Shown here: positions 35,715-43,500 of the stretch, piece after piece
How the letters are laid out: each line of letters begins with the position of its first letter
How positions within the stretch are numbered: the first letter of the stretch is position 1
Source of the DNA: CBDBZL01 sp965213545
Lineage (GTDB): Bacteria; Pseudomonadota; Alphaproteobacteria; Sphingomonadales; Sphingomonadaceae
NCBI GenBank assembly: GCA_965213545.1
Contig: CBDBZL010000002.1
Location: 1,054,001 to 1,118,000, forward strand
Length of the DNA: 64,000 bases
Direction of reading: 5' to 3'
Translations under genes and position numbers: made by a program
The notes under the pieces: model-generated
The model's input: only the letters and a program-made list of their open reading frames with translations
Told to the model about the DNA's origin: nothing
The model's database searches: none

Positions 35715-36935
35715 TCAGCCCAGCGCGCCCGCCTGCCTCAGCCGGTCGATGCGCGCCTCGTCATAACCCAGATCGGCCAGCACCCGCGCGCCATCGGCAC
35801 CCGGCAGCGGCAAGGCCTGTGCGCGGGTGGTGCGGCGGCCGTCCATCTCCAGCGGGATGGCGGGAAGCTGTACCCGGGTCCCGCTGTCCAGCGTCACCTG
35901 CTCTAGCCCGCCCGCGGCAAGATGCGGATCGTCGAACAGGTCCTCGGGCCGGTTGATCGGCGCGAACGGCAGCCCGGTGCCTTCCAACCGGTCGATCACC
36001 TCGGCGCGGCTCATCCCCCCGATCAGCTGGCGAATGACCGGGATGATCCGCGCGCGCGCTTCCACCCGGGCGTTGTTTTCGCGCAAGCTTTCGTCCGCCC
36101 ACAATTCATCGAGCCCGAACAGGCGGCAGAACTTTTCCCACAATGCATCGGATACCACGCCGATGAACACCGGCTCGTCGCGCGTCTCGAACACATCGTA
36201 GATCGCCCAGGCGGAAACGCGCGCCGGCATGGGCGCGGCGGGACTGCCGGTGACCGCGAATTGCGCCATGTGCTGGCCGACCAGATAGGCGGTGGTCTCG
36301 AACAGGCTGGCAACCACCTTCTGCCCGCGCCCGGTGCGATGGCGCTGCTCGAGCGCTGCAAGAATGCCGATCACGCCAAACAGCCCGCCGGTGACATCGA
36401 TCACGCTGGCCCCGGCGCGCAGCGGCTGGCCGGGCGGTCCGGTCATATAAGCGAGTCCGCCCATCATCTGCGCCACCTCATCGAGCGCGGTACGATCCTC
36501 GTAGGGGCCGGGCAGGAAGCCCTTTTCGCTGCAATAGATCAGCCGCTCGTTGGCCGCCGAACAGTCGGCGTAACCCAGGCCCAGCCGGTCGAGCGCGCCG
36601 GGGCGGAAGTTCTCCACCAGGATGTCGGCGCGCGCCACCAGGTCCTTCGCCACCGCGAGCCCGTCTTCATGCTTGAGATCGAGGCAGATCGAGCGCTTGC
36701 CGCGGTTATACATCGGGAAATAGCCCGCGCCCGAGCCCTTGAGGCGGCGTGTGGCATCGCCGCCCACCGGTTCAACCCGGACCACTTGTGCCCCCAGCCC
36801 GGCGAGCACGTGACCCACCGTGGGTCCCATCACCATGTGGGTGAACTCGACCACGACGAGGCCGGCGAGGGAAGCAGCGCTGGTGTTCCCTGCGGTGTCC
36901 CCGCCGGCGCGATTACCGGTATCGCCCGCAGTCAT
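35715..36935 (-). CDS. CaiB/BaiF-type CoA transferase (class III)
   Basis: 406 residues from ATG 36935, in an ATGA overlap with the lyase gene. Class III CoA-transferase features: LAGLVVVEFTHMVMGPTVGHVLAGLGAQVVRVEP, GKRSICLDLKHEDGLAVAKDLVARADILVENFRPGALDRLGLGY, and the catalytic Asp in EDRTALDEVAQMMGGLAYMTGPPGQPLRAGASVIDVTGGLFGVIGILAAL. It moves CoA between carboxylates, e.g. succinyl-CoA and a dicarboxylate. Next to an HMG-CoA-lyase-like enzyme, a likely role is activating an alkyl-malate- or HMG-type acid before cleavage. Confidence 0.88.
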   Translation of the reverse strand: MTAGDTGNRAGGDTAGNTSAASLAGLVVVEFTHMVMGPTVGHVLAGLGAQVVRVEPVGGDATRRLKGSGAGYFPMYNRGKRSICLDLKHEDGLAVAKDLVARADILVENFRPGALDRLGLGYADCSAANERLIYCSEKGFLPGPYEDRTALDEVAQMMGGLAYMTGPPGQPLRAGASVIDVTGGLFGVIGILAALEQRHRTGRGQKVVASLFETTAYLVGQHMAQFAVTGSPAAPMPARVSAWAIYDVFETRDEPVFIGVVSDALWEKFCRLFGLDELWADESLRENNARVEARARIIPVIRQLIGGMSRAEVIDRLEGTGLPFAPINRPEDLFDDPHLAAGGLEQVTLDSGTRVQLPAIPLEMDGRRTTRAQALPLPGADGARVLADLGYDEARIDRLRQAGALG

Positions 36936-37852
36936 CGGGCCATCCTCTGTTCGTAATCCAGCATCGGCCCGGCATCGGGGGTGAACCCGTAGAGCGTTTC
37001 GCCCGGCAGCGCCTCCTGAAGGATTTCGCGCACTTCGAGCAAGCGCGCCAGATCGATGCCGGTATCGAGCCCCATCGAATTGAGCATCAGCACCAGATCC
37101 TCGGTGACGATATTGCCGCTTGCGCCGGGCGCATAGGGGCAGCCGCCCAGCCCGCCGAGCGAGGCATCGAAGGTGGTGATCCCCTCCTCCAGCCCGGCGA
37201 CCACATTGGCGAGCCCGAGCCCGCGCGTGTTGTGCAGATGCAGCGTGGTCAGCTTGTCCGCCCCCACCGCCGCCTTGACGCTGCGCACCAGCCGGCGCAC
37301 CTGCGCGGGATCGGCATAGCCGGTGGTGTCCGACAGGCTGAGCTCCTGCGCGCCCGCAGCCACCGCCCGCTCGGCGAGCCGCGCCACCGCGCCCTTGTTC
37401 ACCGCGCCCTCCAGCGTGCAGCCGAACGCGGTGGACAGGCCGACCGCGAAATGCACGTGCGCCTCGCGGGCGATCGCGGCGCACCGGGCGATCTCTTCCA
37501 GCATGGCGGGATGGTCGCGGCGCACGTTCTTCACCGAATGCGTCTCGCTCATCGAAAAGGGGATGCTGATAGCGTCCACCCCCGCCTCGATAGCTGCTTG
37601 CGCGCCCTTCGCATTGGGCACCAGCGCGACCACGTTCAGCCCCTCGATGGTCTTGGCGAAGGCCACCACCTCGGCGGTGTCGGCCATTTGCGGCAGCAGC
37701 TTGGGCGGCACGAAACTGCCCACCTCGATCTCGCGCACGCCTGCCCGCGCCTCGGCAGCGATCCACCGCTTCTTCGCCTCGGTCGGCATGATGCGCTCGA
37801 TCGCCTGCAACCCGTCGCGCGGACCCACTTCGGATACGAGGATTTGGCTCAT
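36932..37852 (-). CDS. Hydroxymethylglutaryl-CoA lyase-type enzyme
   Basis: 306 residues. DRE-TIM metallolyase: SEVGPRDGLQAIERIMPTEAKKRWI with the Arg/Asp of the active site, REIEVGSFVPPKLLPQMADTAEV, THSVKNV, LSDTTGYADPAQV, LHLHNTRGLGLANV with metal His residues, and the HMG-CoA-lyase signature GLGGCPYAPGASGNIVTEDLV containing the active-site Cys. It cleaves HMG-CoA or (citra)malyl-CoA-like thioesters. ATGA overlap with the CaiB gene makes these two a unit that activates and cleaves one substrate. Confidence 0.88.
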   Translation of the reverse strand: MSQILVSEVGPRDGLQAIERIMPTEAKKRWIAAEARAGVREIEVGSFVPPKLLPQMADTAEVVAFAKTIEGLNVVALVPNAKGAQAAIEAGVDAISIPFSMSETHSVKNVRRDHPAMLEEIARCAAIAREAHVHFAVGLSTAFGCTLEGAVNKGAVARLAERAVAAGAQELSLSDTTGYADPAQVRRLVRSVKAAVGADKLTTLHLHNTRGLGLANVVAGLEEGITTFDASLGGLGGCPYAPGASGNIVTEDLVLMLNSMGLDTGIDLARLLEVREILQEALPGETLYGFTPDAGPMLDYEQRMAR

Positions 37853-38457
37853 CGGGCGGGCTCCAGATAGACCCAGGGCCGCGCCCGGCGATCGGCCGCA
37901 GTCCAGCCGGCGATGGCGTCGGCCTGGGTGAGTGTCATGTCGATCGCGTCGCGCCCTTCGCGCAGCATCTGCTTGGCTTCGGGCTCGATGGTGAAGTCAT
38001 GGCAGGCGCCCGCGCCCGTGACCGTCTGCGCGGCCAGGTCGACGGTGACTTCCGCGCCCGCCAGCCCTTGCGTCACATCGCGCGGCAGGGTCACCGGCAG
38101 CAGCCCGTTGCGGATGCAGTTGCCCTTGAAGATGGGCGCGAACCCCACCGCGATGATGCATTTGATGCCCCATTCCACCAGCGCCCAGACCGCGTGCTCG
38201 CGGCTCGACCCGCAGCCGAAATTGGCGCCTCCGAGCAGGATCGCCGCGTCGCGGAAATCGGGGCGGTTGAGCACGAAATCGGCTGCTTCCACCCGGGCAT
38301 CGGCATCCTCGTAGCGCCACGGGGCGAACAGGCCGTCCGCCAGCCCGGTGCGCCCGGTGGTGCGCATCTCGCGGCTGGGGATGATGGTGTCGGTGTCGAC
38401 ATTGTCGGTGATCAGCGGCGCGGCGAGCGAGACCAGCGGCTGGGGAAACGGGGTCAT
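37849..38457 (-). CDS. LeuD-like small subunit of a hydro-lyase
   Basis: 202 residues from ATG 38457, overlapping the large-subunit stop (ATGA). Swivel domain motifs: LITDNVDTDTIIPSREM, ILLGGANFGCGSSREHAVWALVEWGIKCIIAVGFAPIFKGNCIRNGLLPVTL. These resemble isopropylmalate isomerase small subunits. The substrate loop between the second and third strands decides between isopropylmalate, citraconate, maleate or dimethylmaleate and cannot be read with confidence. Catabolic neighbours make a leucine-biosynthetic role unlikely. Confidence 0.85.
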   Translation of the reverse strand: MTPFPQPLVSLAAPLITDNVDTDTIIPSREMRTTGRTGLADGLFAPWRYEDADARVEAADFVLNRPDFRDAAILLGGANFGCGSSREHAVWALVEWGIKCIIAVGFAPIFKGNCIRNGLLPVTLPRDVTQGLAGAEVTVDLAAQTVTGAGACHDFTIEPEAKQMLREGRDAIDMTLTQADAIAGWTAADRRARPWVYLEPAR

Positions 38458-39845
38458 GCCGGCGCCCCCTCGCGCGCATATCGGCGCGGATCGGCGATGG
38501 CGCCGGCAATGGCGCTGGCCGCCACCGTCTCGGGGCTGGCGATATGGGTGCGGATGCCCGGGCCTTGCCTGCCCTCGAAATTGCGGTTGGTGCTGGAGAT
38601 CACGCGCGATCCGGGCGCGAAGCCCTCGCCGCCGGCGTAGAAGCACAGCGAGCAGCCGCTCATCCGCCATTCGAAGCCCGCCGCCTCGAACACCTTGTCG
38701 AGCCCCTCCTCCTCGGCCTGGCGCTTGACCGCCGAGGAGCCCGGCACCACCAGCGCCTGCCGGATGCCGGGCGCGATCCGCCGCCCTTCGAGGAGGGCCG
38801 CCGCGCGTCTGAGGTCCGAGATGCGGCTGTTGGTGCAGCTGCCGATGAAGGCCGCATCGAGCGGTGTCCCGGCCAGCGGCGCGCCCGGAGCAAGGCCTAT
38901 ATATTCGTGGACTCGCTCGGGTCCGCGTGGAACCGAGCCATCCACCCCGATGGCCTCTTGTGGACTGGTGCCCCAGCTCACCATCGGCGCGATCTCGCCT
39001 GCCTCTACGGCGATCTCGGCATCGAAGACGGCATCCTCGTCGCTGCGCAAGGTTTGCCAGTAAGGCTCATCGAACGAGGCGGGTGCATAGCGCCGCCCGG
39101 CGAGCCAGGCGAAGGCCTTCTCGTCGGGAGCGACAAAGCCGCTCATGGCGCCGAATTCGGTCGCCATGTTGCACAAGGTCATCCGCGCTTCCATGTCGAG
39201 CGCGCTAACCGCCGCTCCGGCGAACTCGATCGCATGCCCCGCCCCGCCATCGGCGTCATGCGCGGCGATGAGGTGGAGCGCCATGTCCTTGGCGGTGACC
39301 CCCTTCGCCAAGGTGCCGGAAAAGGCGACGCGCATCGCTTTGGGCCGGCTCATGCGCAAGGTGCCCGTGGCCATCGCATGTTCGGCCTCGGACGAGCCGA
39401 CCCCCCAGGCCAGCGCGCCGAACGCCCCTTGCGTGCAGGTGTGGCTGTCGGGCGCGACCAGCGTCAGCCCGGGCAGCACCACGCCAAGTTCGGGGGAGAT
39501 GACATGGACGATGCCCTGTTCGCGGTCGGTCACGTCGAACAGAGTGATCCCCGCCGCGCGGCAGGCGGCGCGGGTCTCGGTGATGAAGGCCTGGCCGCCG
39601 GGCATCAGCGTCGCCCCCATGCCCCCCGTGCCGCGACCCGGCCGGGTGTCGACGATATGATCCATCACCGCGAACACCCGCGCCGGGTCGTGCAGCGCAC
39701 GGCCCTGCTCGGCCAGCCGCGCCAGCGCCGCCGCGCCCGTGCGCTCGTGCAGGAACACCCGGTCGATGGCGATCAGCTCGGCACCCGACGGCGCCATGGC
39801 GACCCGGTGTGCGTCCCAGATCCTGTCGAACAGCGTGCCCGCCAT
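38454..39845 (-). CDS. LeuC-like large subunit of a hydro-lyase (aconitase superfamily)
   Basis: 463 residues. Aconitase-type 4Fe-4S enzyme: GTLFDRIWDAHRV at the start, HIVDTRPGRG (His), VAPDSHTCTQGAFGALAWGVGSSEAEHAMATGTL with the first cluster Cys, IGSCTNSRISDLRRAAALL, and the Cys pair in GCSLCFYAGGEGFAPGSRVISSTNRNFEGRQG. The usual LeuC segment GCSMCLxMN is GCSLCFYAG here, a change close to the active site. Together with the LeuD-like subunit it would hydrate/isomerise a dicarboxylate such as an alkyl-maleate. It lies in operon B between the DUF3598-like gene and HMG-CoA-lyase/CaiB. Confidence 0.87.
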   Translation of the reverse strand: MAGTLFDRIWDAHRVAMAPSGAELIAIDRVFLHERTGAAALARLAEQGRALHDPARVFAVMDHIVDTRPGRGTGGMGATLMPGGQAFITETRAACRAAGITLFDVTDREQGIVHVISPELGVVLPGLTLVAPDSHTCTQGAFGALAWGVGSSEAEHAMATGTLRMSRPKAMRVAFSGTLAKGVTAKDMALHLIAAHDADGGAGHAIEFAGAAVSALDMEARMTLCNMATEFGAMSGFVAPDEKAFAWLAGRRYAPASFDEPYWQTLRSDEDAVFDAEIAVEAGEIAPMVSWGTSPQEAIGVDGSVPRGPERVHEYIGLAPGAPLAGTPLDAAFIGSCTNSRISDLRRAAALLEGRRIAPGIRQALVVPGSSAVKRQAEEEGLDKVFEAAGFEWRMSGCSLCFYAGGEGFAPGSRVISSTNRNFEGRQGPGIRTHIASPETVAASAIAGAIADPRRYAREGAPA

Positions 39846-39868
39846 GCCTGCGCTTGCTCCCCGACCCG

Positions 39869-40405
39869 TTACGCGAAGCCGCCGAACGCGACCTCTTCGC
39901 CGCGTTCGGTCGCCGCGTTCATCTCGGCCTCGATCCCCCGCCAGTCGCGGCTGACGAACCGCTCCTGGATGGCGGTGCGCGTCTCCAGCTGGCCATTGCG
40001 GATCCAGTGCCAGGTGCGGCAGCGGTTCTGCTCGTCGTCCGAGATCTGGATCTGCTCGTACAAATAAAGCTCGGGATCGCCGGTGCGCTGCCAGTAGAGC
40101 ATCATCGTGCGGTTGTGCTCATCGAGCGGCACCGGCGCGGCCCAGCCCTGGATCAGCTCATTGTCCCACCAGATCCGCCCGTCGCGATATTCGGCGGGAA
40201 AGTCGCGGATCTCGGTGCGCCCGTCGGCCCACTTGTAATGGTTGGTCTGGTGATAGGGGTAAGGCCCGTCACTGGGGATGCGGCACAGAAGGCGGCTGGC
40301 ATGCTCGTCCACCTTCTCGTTCTTCGCGTTGAAATAGGTATAGACGCCGTCCCACACGCCCTCGTGGCGCGCGAGCATCGGCATTTCCTTGGCAATGTCG
40401 ATCAT
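39869..40405 (-). CDS. DUF3598-like lipocalin-fold protein
   Basis: 178 residues. The start MLARHEGVWDGVYTYFNAKNEKVDEHASRLLCRI and later NHYKWADGRTEIRDFPAEYRDGRIWWDNELIQGWAAPV and RTMMLYWQRTGDPELYLYEQIQISDDEQNRCRTWHWIRNGQLETRTAIQERFVSRDW resemble the N-terminal DUF3598 module and calycin barrels. No catalytic residues are known. The beginning overlaps the upstream alpha/beta hydrolase end by 4 bases, so the two are coupled. It may bind or shuttle a hydrophobic intermediate. Confidence 0.6.
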   Translation of the reverse strand: MIDIAKEMPMLARHEGVWDGVYTYFNAKNEKVDEHASRLLCRIPSDGPYPYHQTNHYKWADGRTEIRDFPAEYRDGRIWWDNELIQGWAAPVPLDEHNRTMMLYWQRTGDPELYLYEQIQISDDEQNRCRTWHWIRNGQLETRTAIQERFVSRDWRGIEAEMNAATERGEEVAFGGFA

Positions 40406-41781
40406 GGCTGGGTCGCTCCTTTGCGTTGCTTAAGATAGGCATGATAACGCGGCGCTGCATCCTTTGCGCGCAAACGGGCACGCGCGCGGCGGGCGATGGC
40501 GGCAGGCTCGAGCAGCGCTGGCTGAACCGGAATGGCATTGGCTGTGCTCGCCGCGTACCAGGGGGCGAAGATCGCCTCGCCCCGCGCGGCGCCCCAGGCC
40601 GCGGCCAGGTGCGCACCGAAACGCTCGGGCGTGAGGTCGGGATAGAGACGAGAGGGATCGCCCGGCGGCGGCGGGGGCGCGGCCAAATGAGCGGCACCAA
40701 GCTGCGCCATCGCCTCGCGGATGGCGGCGCCCGTATCGTCGAAATCGTCCGACAGGCCATGCCCCGGCACGTCGATGGCGACCGCGTCCGCCGGCGGATC
40801 GGCCAGCTCATCGGCGGGCGGGTGAAGCATCATCCGCTCTGCGCCGCGCGTTCCTCGCCAATGCAGCAACCGGTCATCGAGCACCAGCCAGCCCTCATCC
40901 TGGTCCTCAGCGAGAGCCGGCGCTGCCTGCGATGCGGCGTGCTGCCGGAGGAAGGCAAGGCTCGCTGCCTGATGCTCGGCCGGGCTGGTCACCTTGTGCG
41001 CTTCCCAGCCGGCGGGAAGCGGTCCCAGCCGGTCGATATGCTCCTGCAACGGATCGCCGTCATAGGCGGTGATCAGGCATGGCGGCAGTCCGGCGCTGGC
41101 TGGATCGTCGGCGACAGGAATGTCGCGCGGGGCACGCAGCACCGCGCCATACCCGGCCCGATAGGCATCGCCCGCATCGAGCATTTCCATCACCGCCTGA
41201 TGCACCCGCGCGAGGTCCGCATGGGCGATGGACAACCGCGTCTGGTCGCTCAGCGCGAACCAGGGGAAGAACCAGCTCTGCTCGAGCATCCGGTTCCACA
41301 GCCAGGTCAGGTGCTCGCCATAGGCGGACGGACGGAACGGCGGCAGGTAATGCTCGCCGAACACCGCCATTTCTCGCGCGGTCCAGATCGCATAGCCGCC
41401 GATCGCCAGGCCCGAGAACAAATCCGGATGCCGTTTCAGCGCCGTGACCAGGATGATCCCGCCCGAATGAAAGCCATAGGCTGCGCACCGCTTGACGCCC
41501 AGCGCCGCCAGGAACTCGGCCAACGCATCGGCGAAGTCGCCGATCTCGGGCTCGCCCACATGCGCCGGATGCAGCGGATCGGCCAGGGGATCGGATTGGC
41601 CGAAGCCCGGCGTATCGGGTGCGATGCAGGTGAAATGCGCCCCCCACCGGCGCATCAGCGGCTCGTATTCGGCCGAGCTGCGCGGGCTCTGGTGAACCAT
41701 CAGCAGCACCGGGCCCGCCCCGCAGCGCCGGTAATGGACCCGCCGTCCGGAGCCGAGCGTGAGGATATGGCGGGTGATCAT
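40402..41781 (-). CDS. Alpha/beta hydrolase with a degenerate second hydrolase-like half
   Basis: 459 residues from ATG 41781, only 8 bases downstream of the operator at 41790-41805, so the leader is very short. The first 280 residues are an alpha/beta hydrolase: RRVHYRRCGAGPVLLMVHQSPRSSAEYEPLMRRWG, APDTPGFGQSDPL, nucleophile elbow AYGFHSGGIILV (S106), YDGDPLQEHIDRLGPLPAGW and a His near SPAEHQAAS. From about residue 300 a second copy begins (DRLLHWRGTRGAERMMLHPP, AVAIDVPGHGLSDDFDD), without an elbow. Internal tandem duplication with decay of the second half fits. An amidase/deformylase or C-C hydrolase role is possible, next to an isochorismatase-type amidase. Confidence 0.75.
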   Translation of the reverse strand: MITRHILTLGSGRRVHYRRCGAGPVLLMVHQSPRSSAEYEPLMRRWGAHFTCIAPDTPGFGQSDPLADPLHPAHVGEPEIGDFADALAEFLAALGVKRCAAYGFHSGGIILVTALKRHPDLFSGLAIGGYAIWTAREMAVFGEHYLPPFRPSAYGEHLTWLWNRMLEQSWFFPWFALSDQTRLSIAHADLARVHQAVMEMLDAGDAYRAGYGAVLRAPRDIPVADDPASAGLPPCLITAYDGDPLQEHIDRLGPLPAGWEAHKVTSPAEHQAASLAFLRQHAASQAAPALAEDQDEGWLVLDDRLLHWRGTRGAERMMLHPPADELADPPADAVAIDVPGHGLSDDFDDTGAAIREAMAQLGAAHLAAPPPPPGDPSRLYPDLTPERFGAHLAAAWGAARGEAIFAPWYAASTANAIPVQPALLEPAAIARRARARLRAKDAAPRYHAYLKQRKGATQP

Positions 41782-41789
41782 GACGCCCA

Positions 41790-41805
41790 AGTTGTCCGGA
41801 CAAAT
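41790..41805. promoter_or_regulatory. Shared operator between divergent operons B and C
   Basis: AGTTGTCCGGACAAAT differs from ATTTGTCCGGACAAAT at one position. Rightward, TCGACA (41811-41816), 16 bases and TATTCT (41833-41838) form a promoter for operon C downstream of the operator. Leftward, CTGTCG, 17 bases and CAACTT place the operator between -35 and -10 of operon B. Confidence 0.7.
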
Positions 41806-41873
41806 AGCTCTCGACAGGCGTCTTGGCGGCTCTATTCTCCGCTGTCAAAGCCTGGTGAGACAAGGGAGCGCGC

Positions 41874-42557
41874 ATGGCGGACATGGTGGGCACGAAGATG
41901 GTCGAGGACGGGCGTACGGCAAAGGCCATTTTCGAGGAGGTCATGGCCAACCCGGCGCGGCGCAAGTTCGGCTTCGGCGACAAGGCGGGAATCGTCAATG
42001 TCGACATCCAGCAGGCCTATACGCGCACTGACCGGTTCAAGACCGCCTATGAAACCGACCCGCGCCAGATCGAGCATGTCAACACCATCAGCCGCCTGGC
42101 GCGCGAACGTGGGATGCCGGTGGTGTGGAGCCGGGTCGCCTACAAGGGAGACGCGGGCGATGCGGGCGTCTGGGGCACGCGCACCGATACCGAGGATTCG
42201 CTGCAGAACATCAAGCATGACAGCGAGCGCCACCGGTTCGATGCGCGCTGCGACATCCACGAGGACGACCTGACCTTCACCAAGCGCATGCCGAGCGCCT
42301 TTTTCGAAACGCCACTCGCCAGCTACCTGGTGTGGCACAAGGTGGACACGGTGATCGTAACTGGCGGCTCGACCTCGGGCTGCGTGCGCGCCACGGCGGT
42401 GGATGCGTTGAGCCACGGCTATCGCACCATCGTGCCGATCGAGACCACGGCGGACAAGCACGAGAGCTATCACTTCGCCAACCTGACCGATCTGCAGCTC
42501 AAATATGCCGATGTCGAGCCGGTGCAGGCGGTGATCGACTGGCTGGAGCGGCGCTGA
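41874..42557 (+). CDS. Isochorismatase-family amidohydrolase (N-carbamoylsarcosine amidase/maleamate amidase type)
   Basis: 227 residues from ATG 41874 (AGGGAG upstream). The catalytic triad is complete: Asp in IVNVDIQQAYT (D44), Lys in FTKRMPSAFF (K137), Cys in GGSTSGCVRATAVDA (C170), with the conserved cis-peptide region before the Cys. Close in pattern to N-carbamoylsarcosine amidase and to maleamate amidase NicF, which deaminates maleamate in nicotinate catabolism. First gene of operon C; its stop overlaps the deacetylase start as TGATG. A half-amide substrate is a reasonable guess. Confidence 0.87.
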   Translation: MADMVGTKMVEDGRTAKAIFEEVMANPARRKFGFGDKAGIVNVDIQQAYTRTDRFKTAYETDPRQIEHVNTISRLARERGMPVVWSRVAYKGDAGDAGVWGTRTDTEDSLQNIKHDSERHRFDARCDIHEDDLTFTKRMPSAFFETPLASYLVWHKVDTVIVTGGSTSGCVRATAVDALSHGYRTIVPIETTADKHESYHFANLTDLQLKYADVEPVQAVIDWLERR

Positions 42558-43500
42558 TGCACGAGGGTGCCCCCGATCCCGGGCTTTACGACTACCACCC
42601 CTATGACGAAACGCGGCCCCGAATTACTGGCCCGGCGGCAAGAGCGTGGCGGTGTGGGTGGCGCCCAATCTGGAGGTCTACGAGATCGACCCGCCGCCCC
42701 ACCCCAAGCGCAAGGCCTGGGCGCGCCCTTCGCCCGATGTGGTCGGCTATTCGCACCGCGACCACGGCAACCGCGTGGGCCATTGGCGGATGGCGGACGT
42801 GATGACCCGGCACGGCTTTCCCGGCTCGGTCAGCCTGTCGGTGGCGATGTGCCAGCATCATCCCGAGATCATCGCCGATGCGGCGGCGCGCGGCTGGGAG
42901 TTCTTCAGCCACGGCATCTACAACACCCGCTATGCCTATGACATGGACGAGGGCCAGGAGCGCGCGATCATCGAGGACTCGCTGCGCACGGTGGAACAGG
43001 CCACCGGCCAGCGCATCCGCGGCTGGCTTGCCCCGGCGCTGACGCATACGCCGCGCACGCTCGACCTGCTGGCCGAATATGGCCTCGACTATACCTGCGA
43101 CCTCTATCACGACGACCAGGTGCAGGAGGTAAAGGTGGCTTCCGGTCGCCTGGCCTCGATCCCCTACAGCCTGGAGGTGAACGATCACTACGGCTTCTTT
43201 GTCTACAACATGTCGGGGCGCGAATATGCCGATACGCTGGTCCGCCAGTTCGAGCGGCTGGCGGCGGAGGGCGAACGCAAGGACGGGCCGGGGGGCACGG
43301 TGATGTGCATCCCGCTGCATGCCTACCTCATCGGCCAGCCGCACCGGATCGGCCCGTTCGAGGAAGCGCTCGCGCATATCGCCGCCGACGGGCGCGGCTG
43401 GCTGGCAAAGGCGGGGGAGATCGTCGATGCCTGGCGGGATCAGACGGGGCGGGATCAGACGAGGCGGACACAGACGGGGGCACAGCGCGATGAGCCTTGA
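42557..43500 (+). CDS. Polysaccharide-deacetylase-fold hydrolase (copy 1), apparent 1-base frameshift near 42621
   Basis: From ATG 42557 the frame reads MHEGAPDPGLYDYHPYDETRPR and then loses the family pattern, while the next frame takes over with YWPGGKSVAVWVAPNLEVYE. One missing A in CGAATTAC (42618-42626) restores a continuous N-terminus matching its neighbour copy (SNIHERAPIRWPGDRPLAVFVCVSLEWFP). The rest is a NodB/PuuE-type barrel: GYSHRDHGNRVGHWRMADVMTRHGFPGSVSLSVAMCQHHPEIIADAAARGWEFFSHGIYNT, RGWLAPALTHTPRTLDLLAEYGLDY, VMCIPLHAYLIGQPHRI. PuuE-type members open allantoin; related enzymes hydrolyse cyclic imides. A sequencing error cannot be excluded. Without the fix a shorter start at GTG 42646 would be used. 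The C-terminus carries a short DQTGRDQTRRTQT repeat. Confidence 0.7.

Noticed and set aside
37849..39845. LeuC/LeuD as leucine biosynthesis genes
   Set aside because: They are embedded by ATGA overlaps in a catabolic operon, next to CoA transferase and lyase genes and without leuA or leuB.
40426..42273. 615-codon plus-strand open frame opposite the alpha/beta hydrolase
   Set aside because: Shadow frame; it crosses the operator and two divergent genes with clear motifs.
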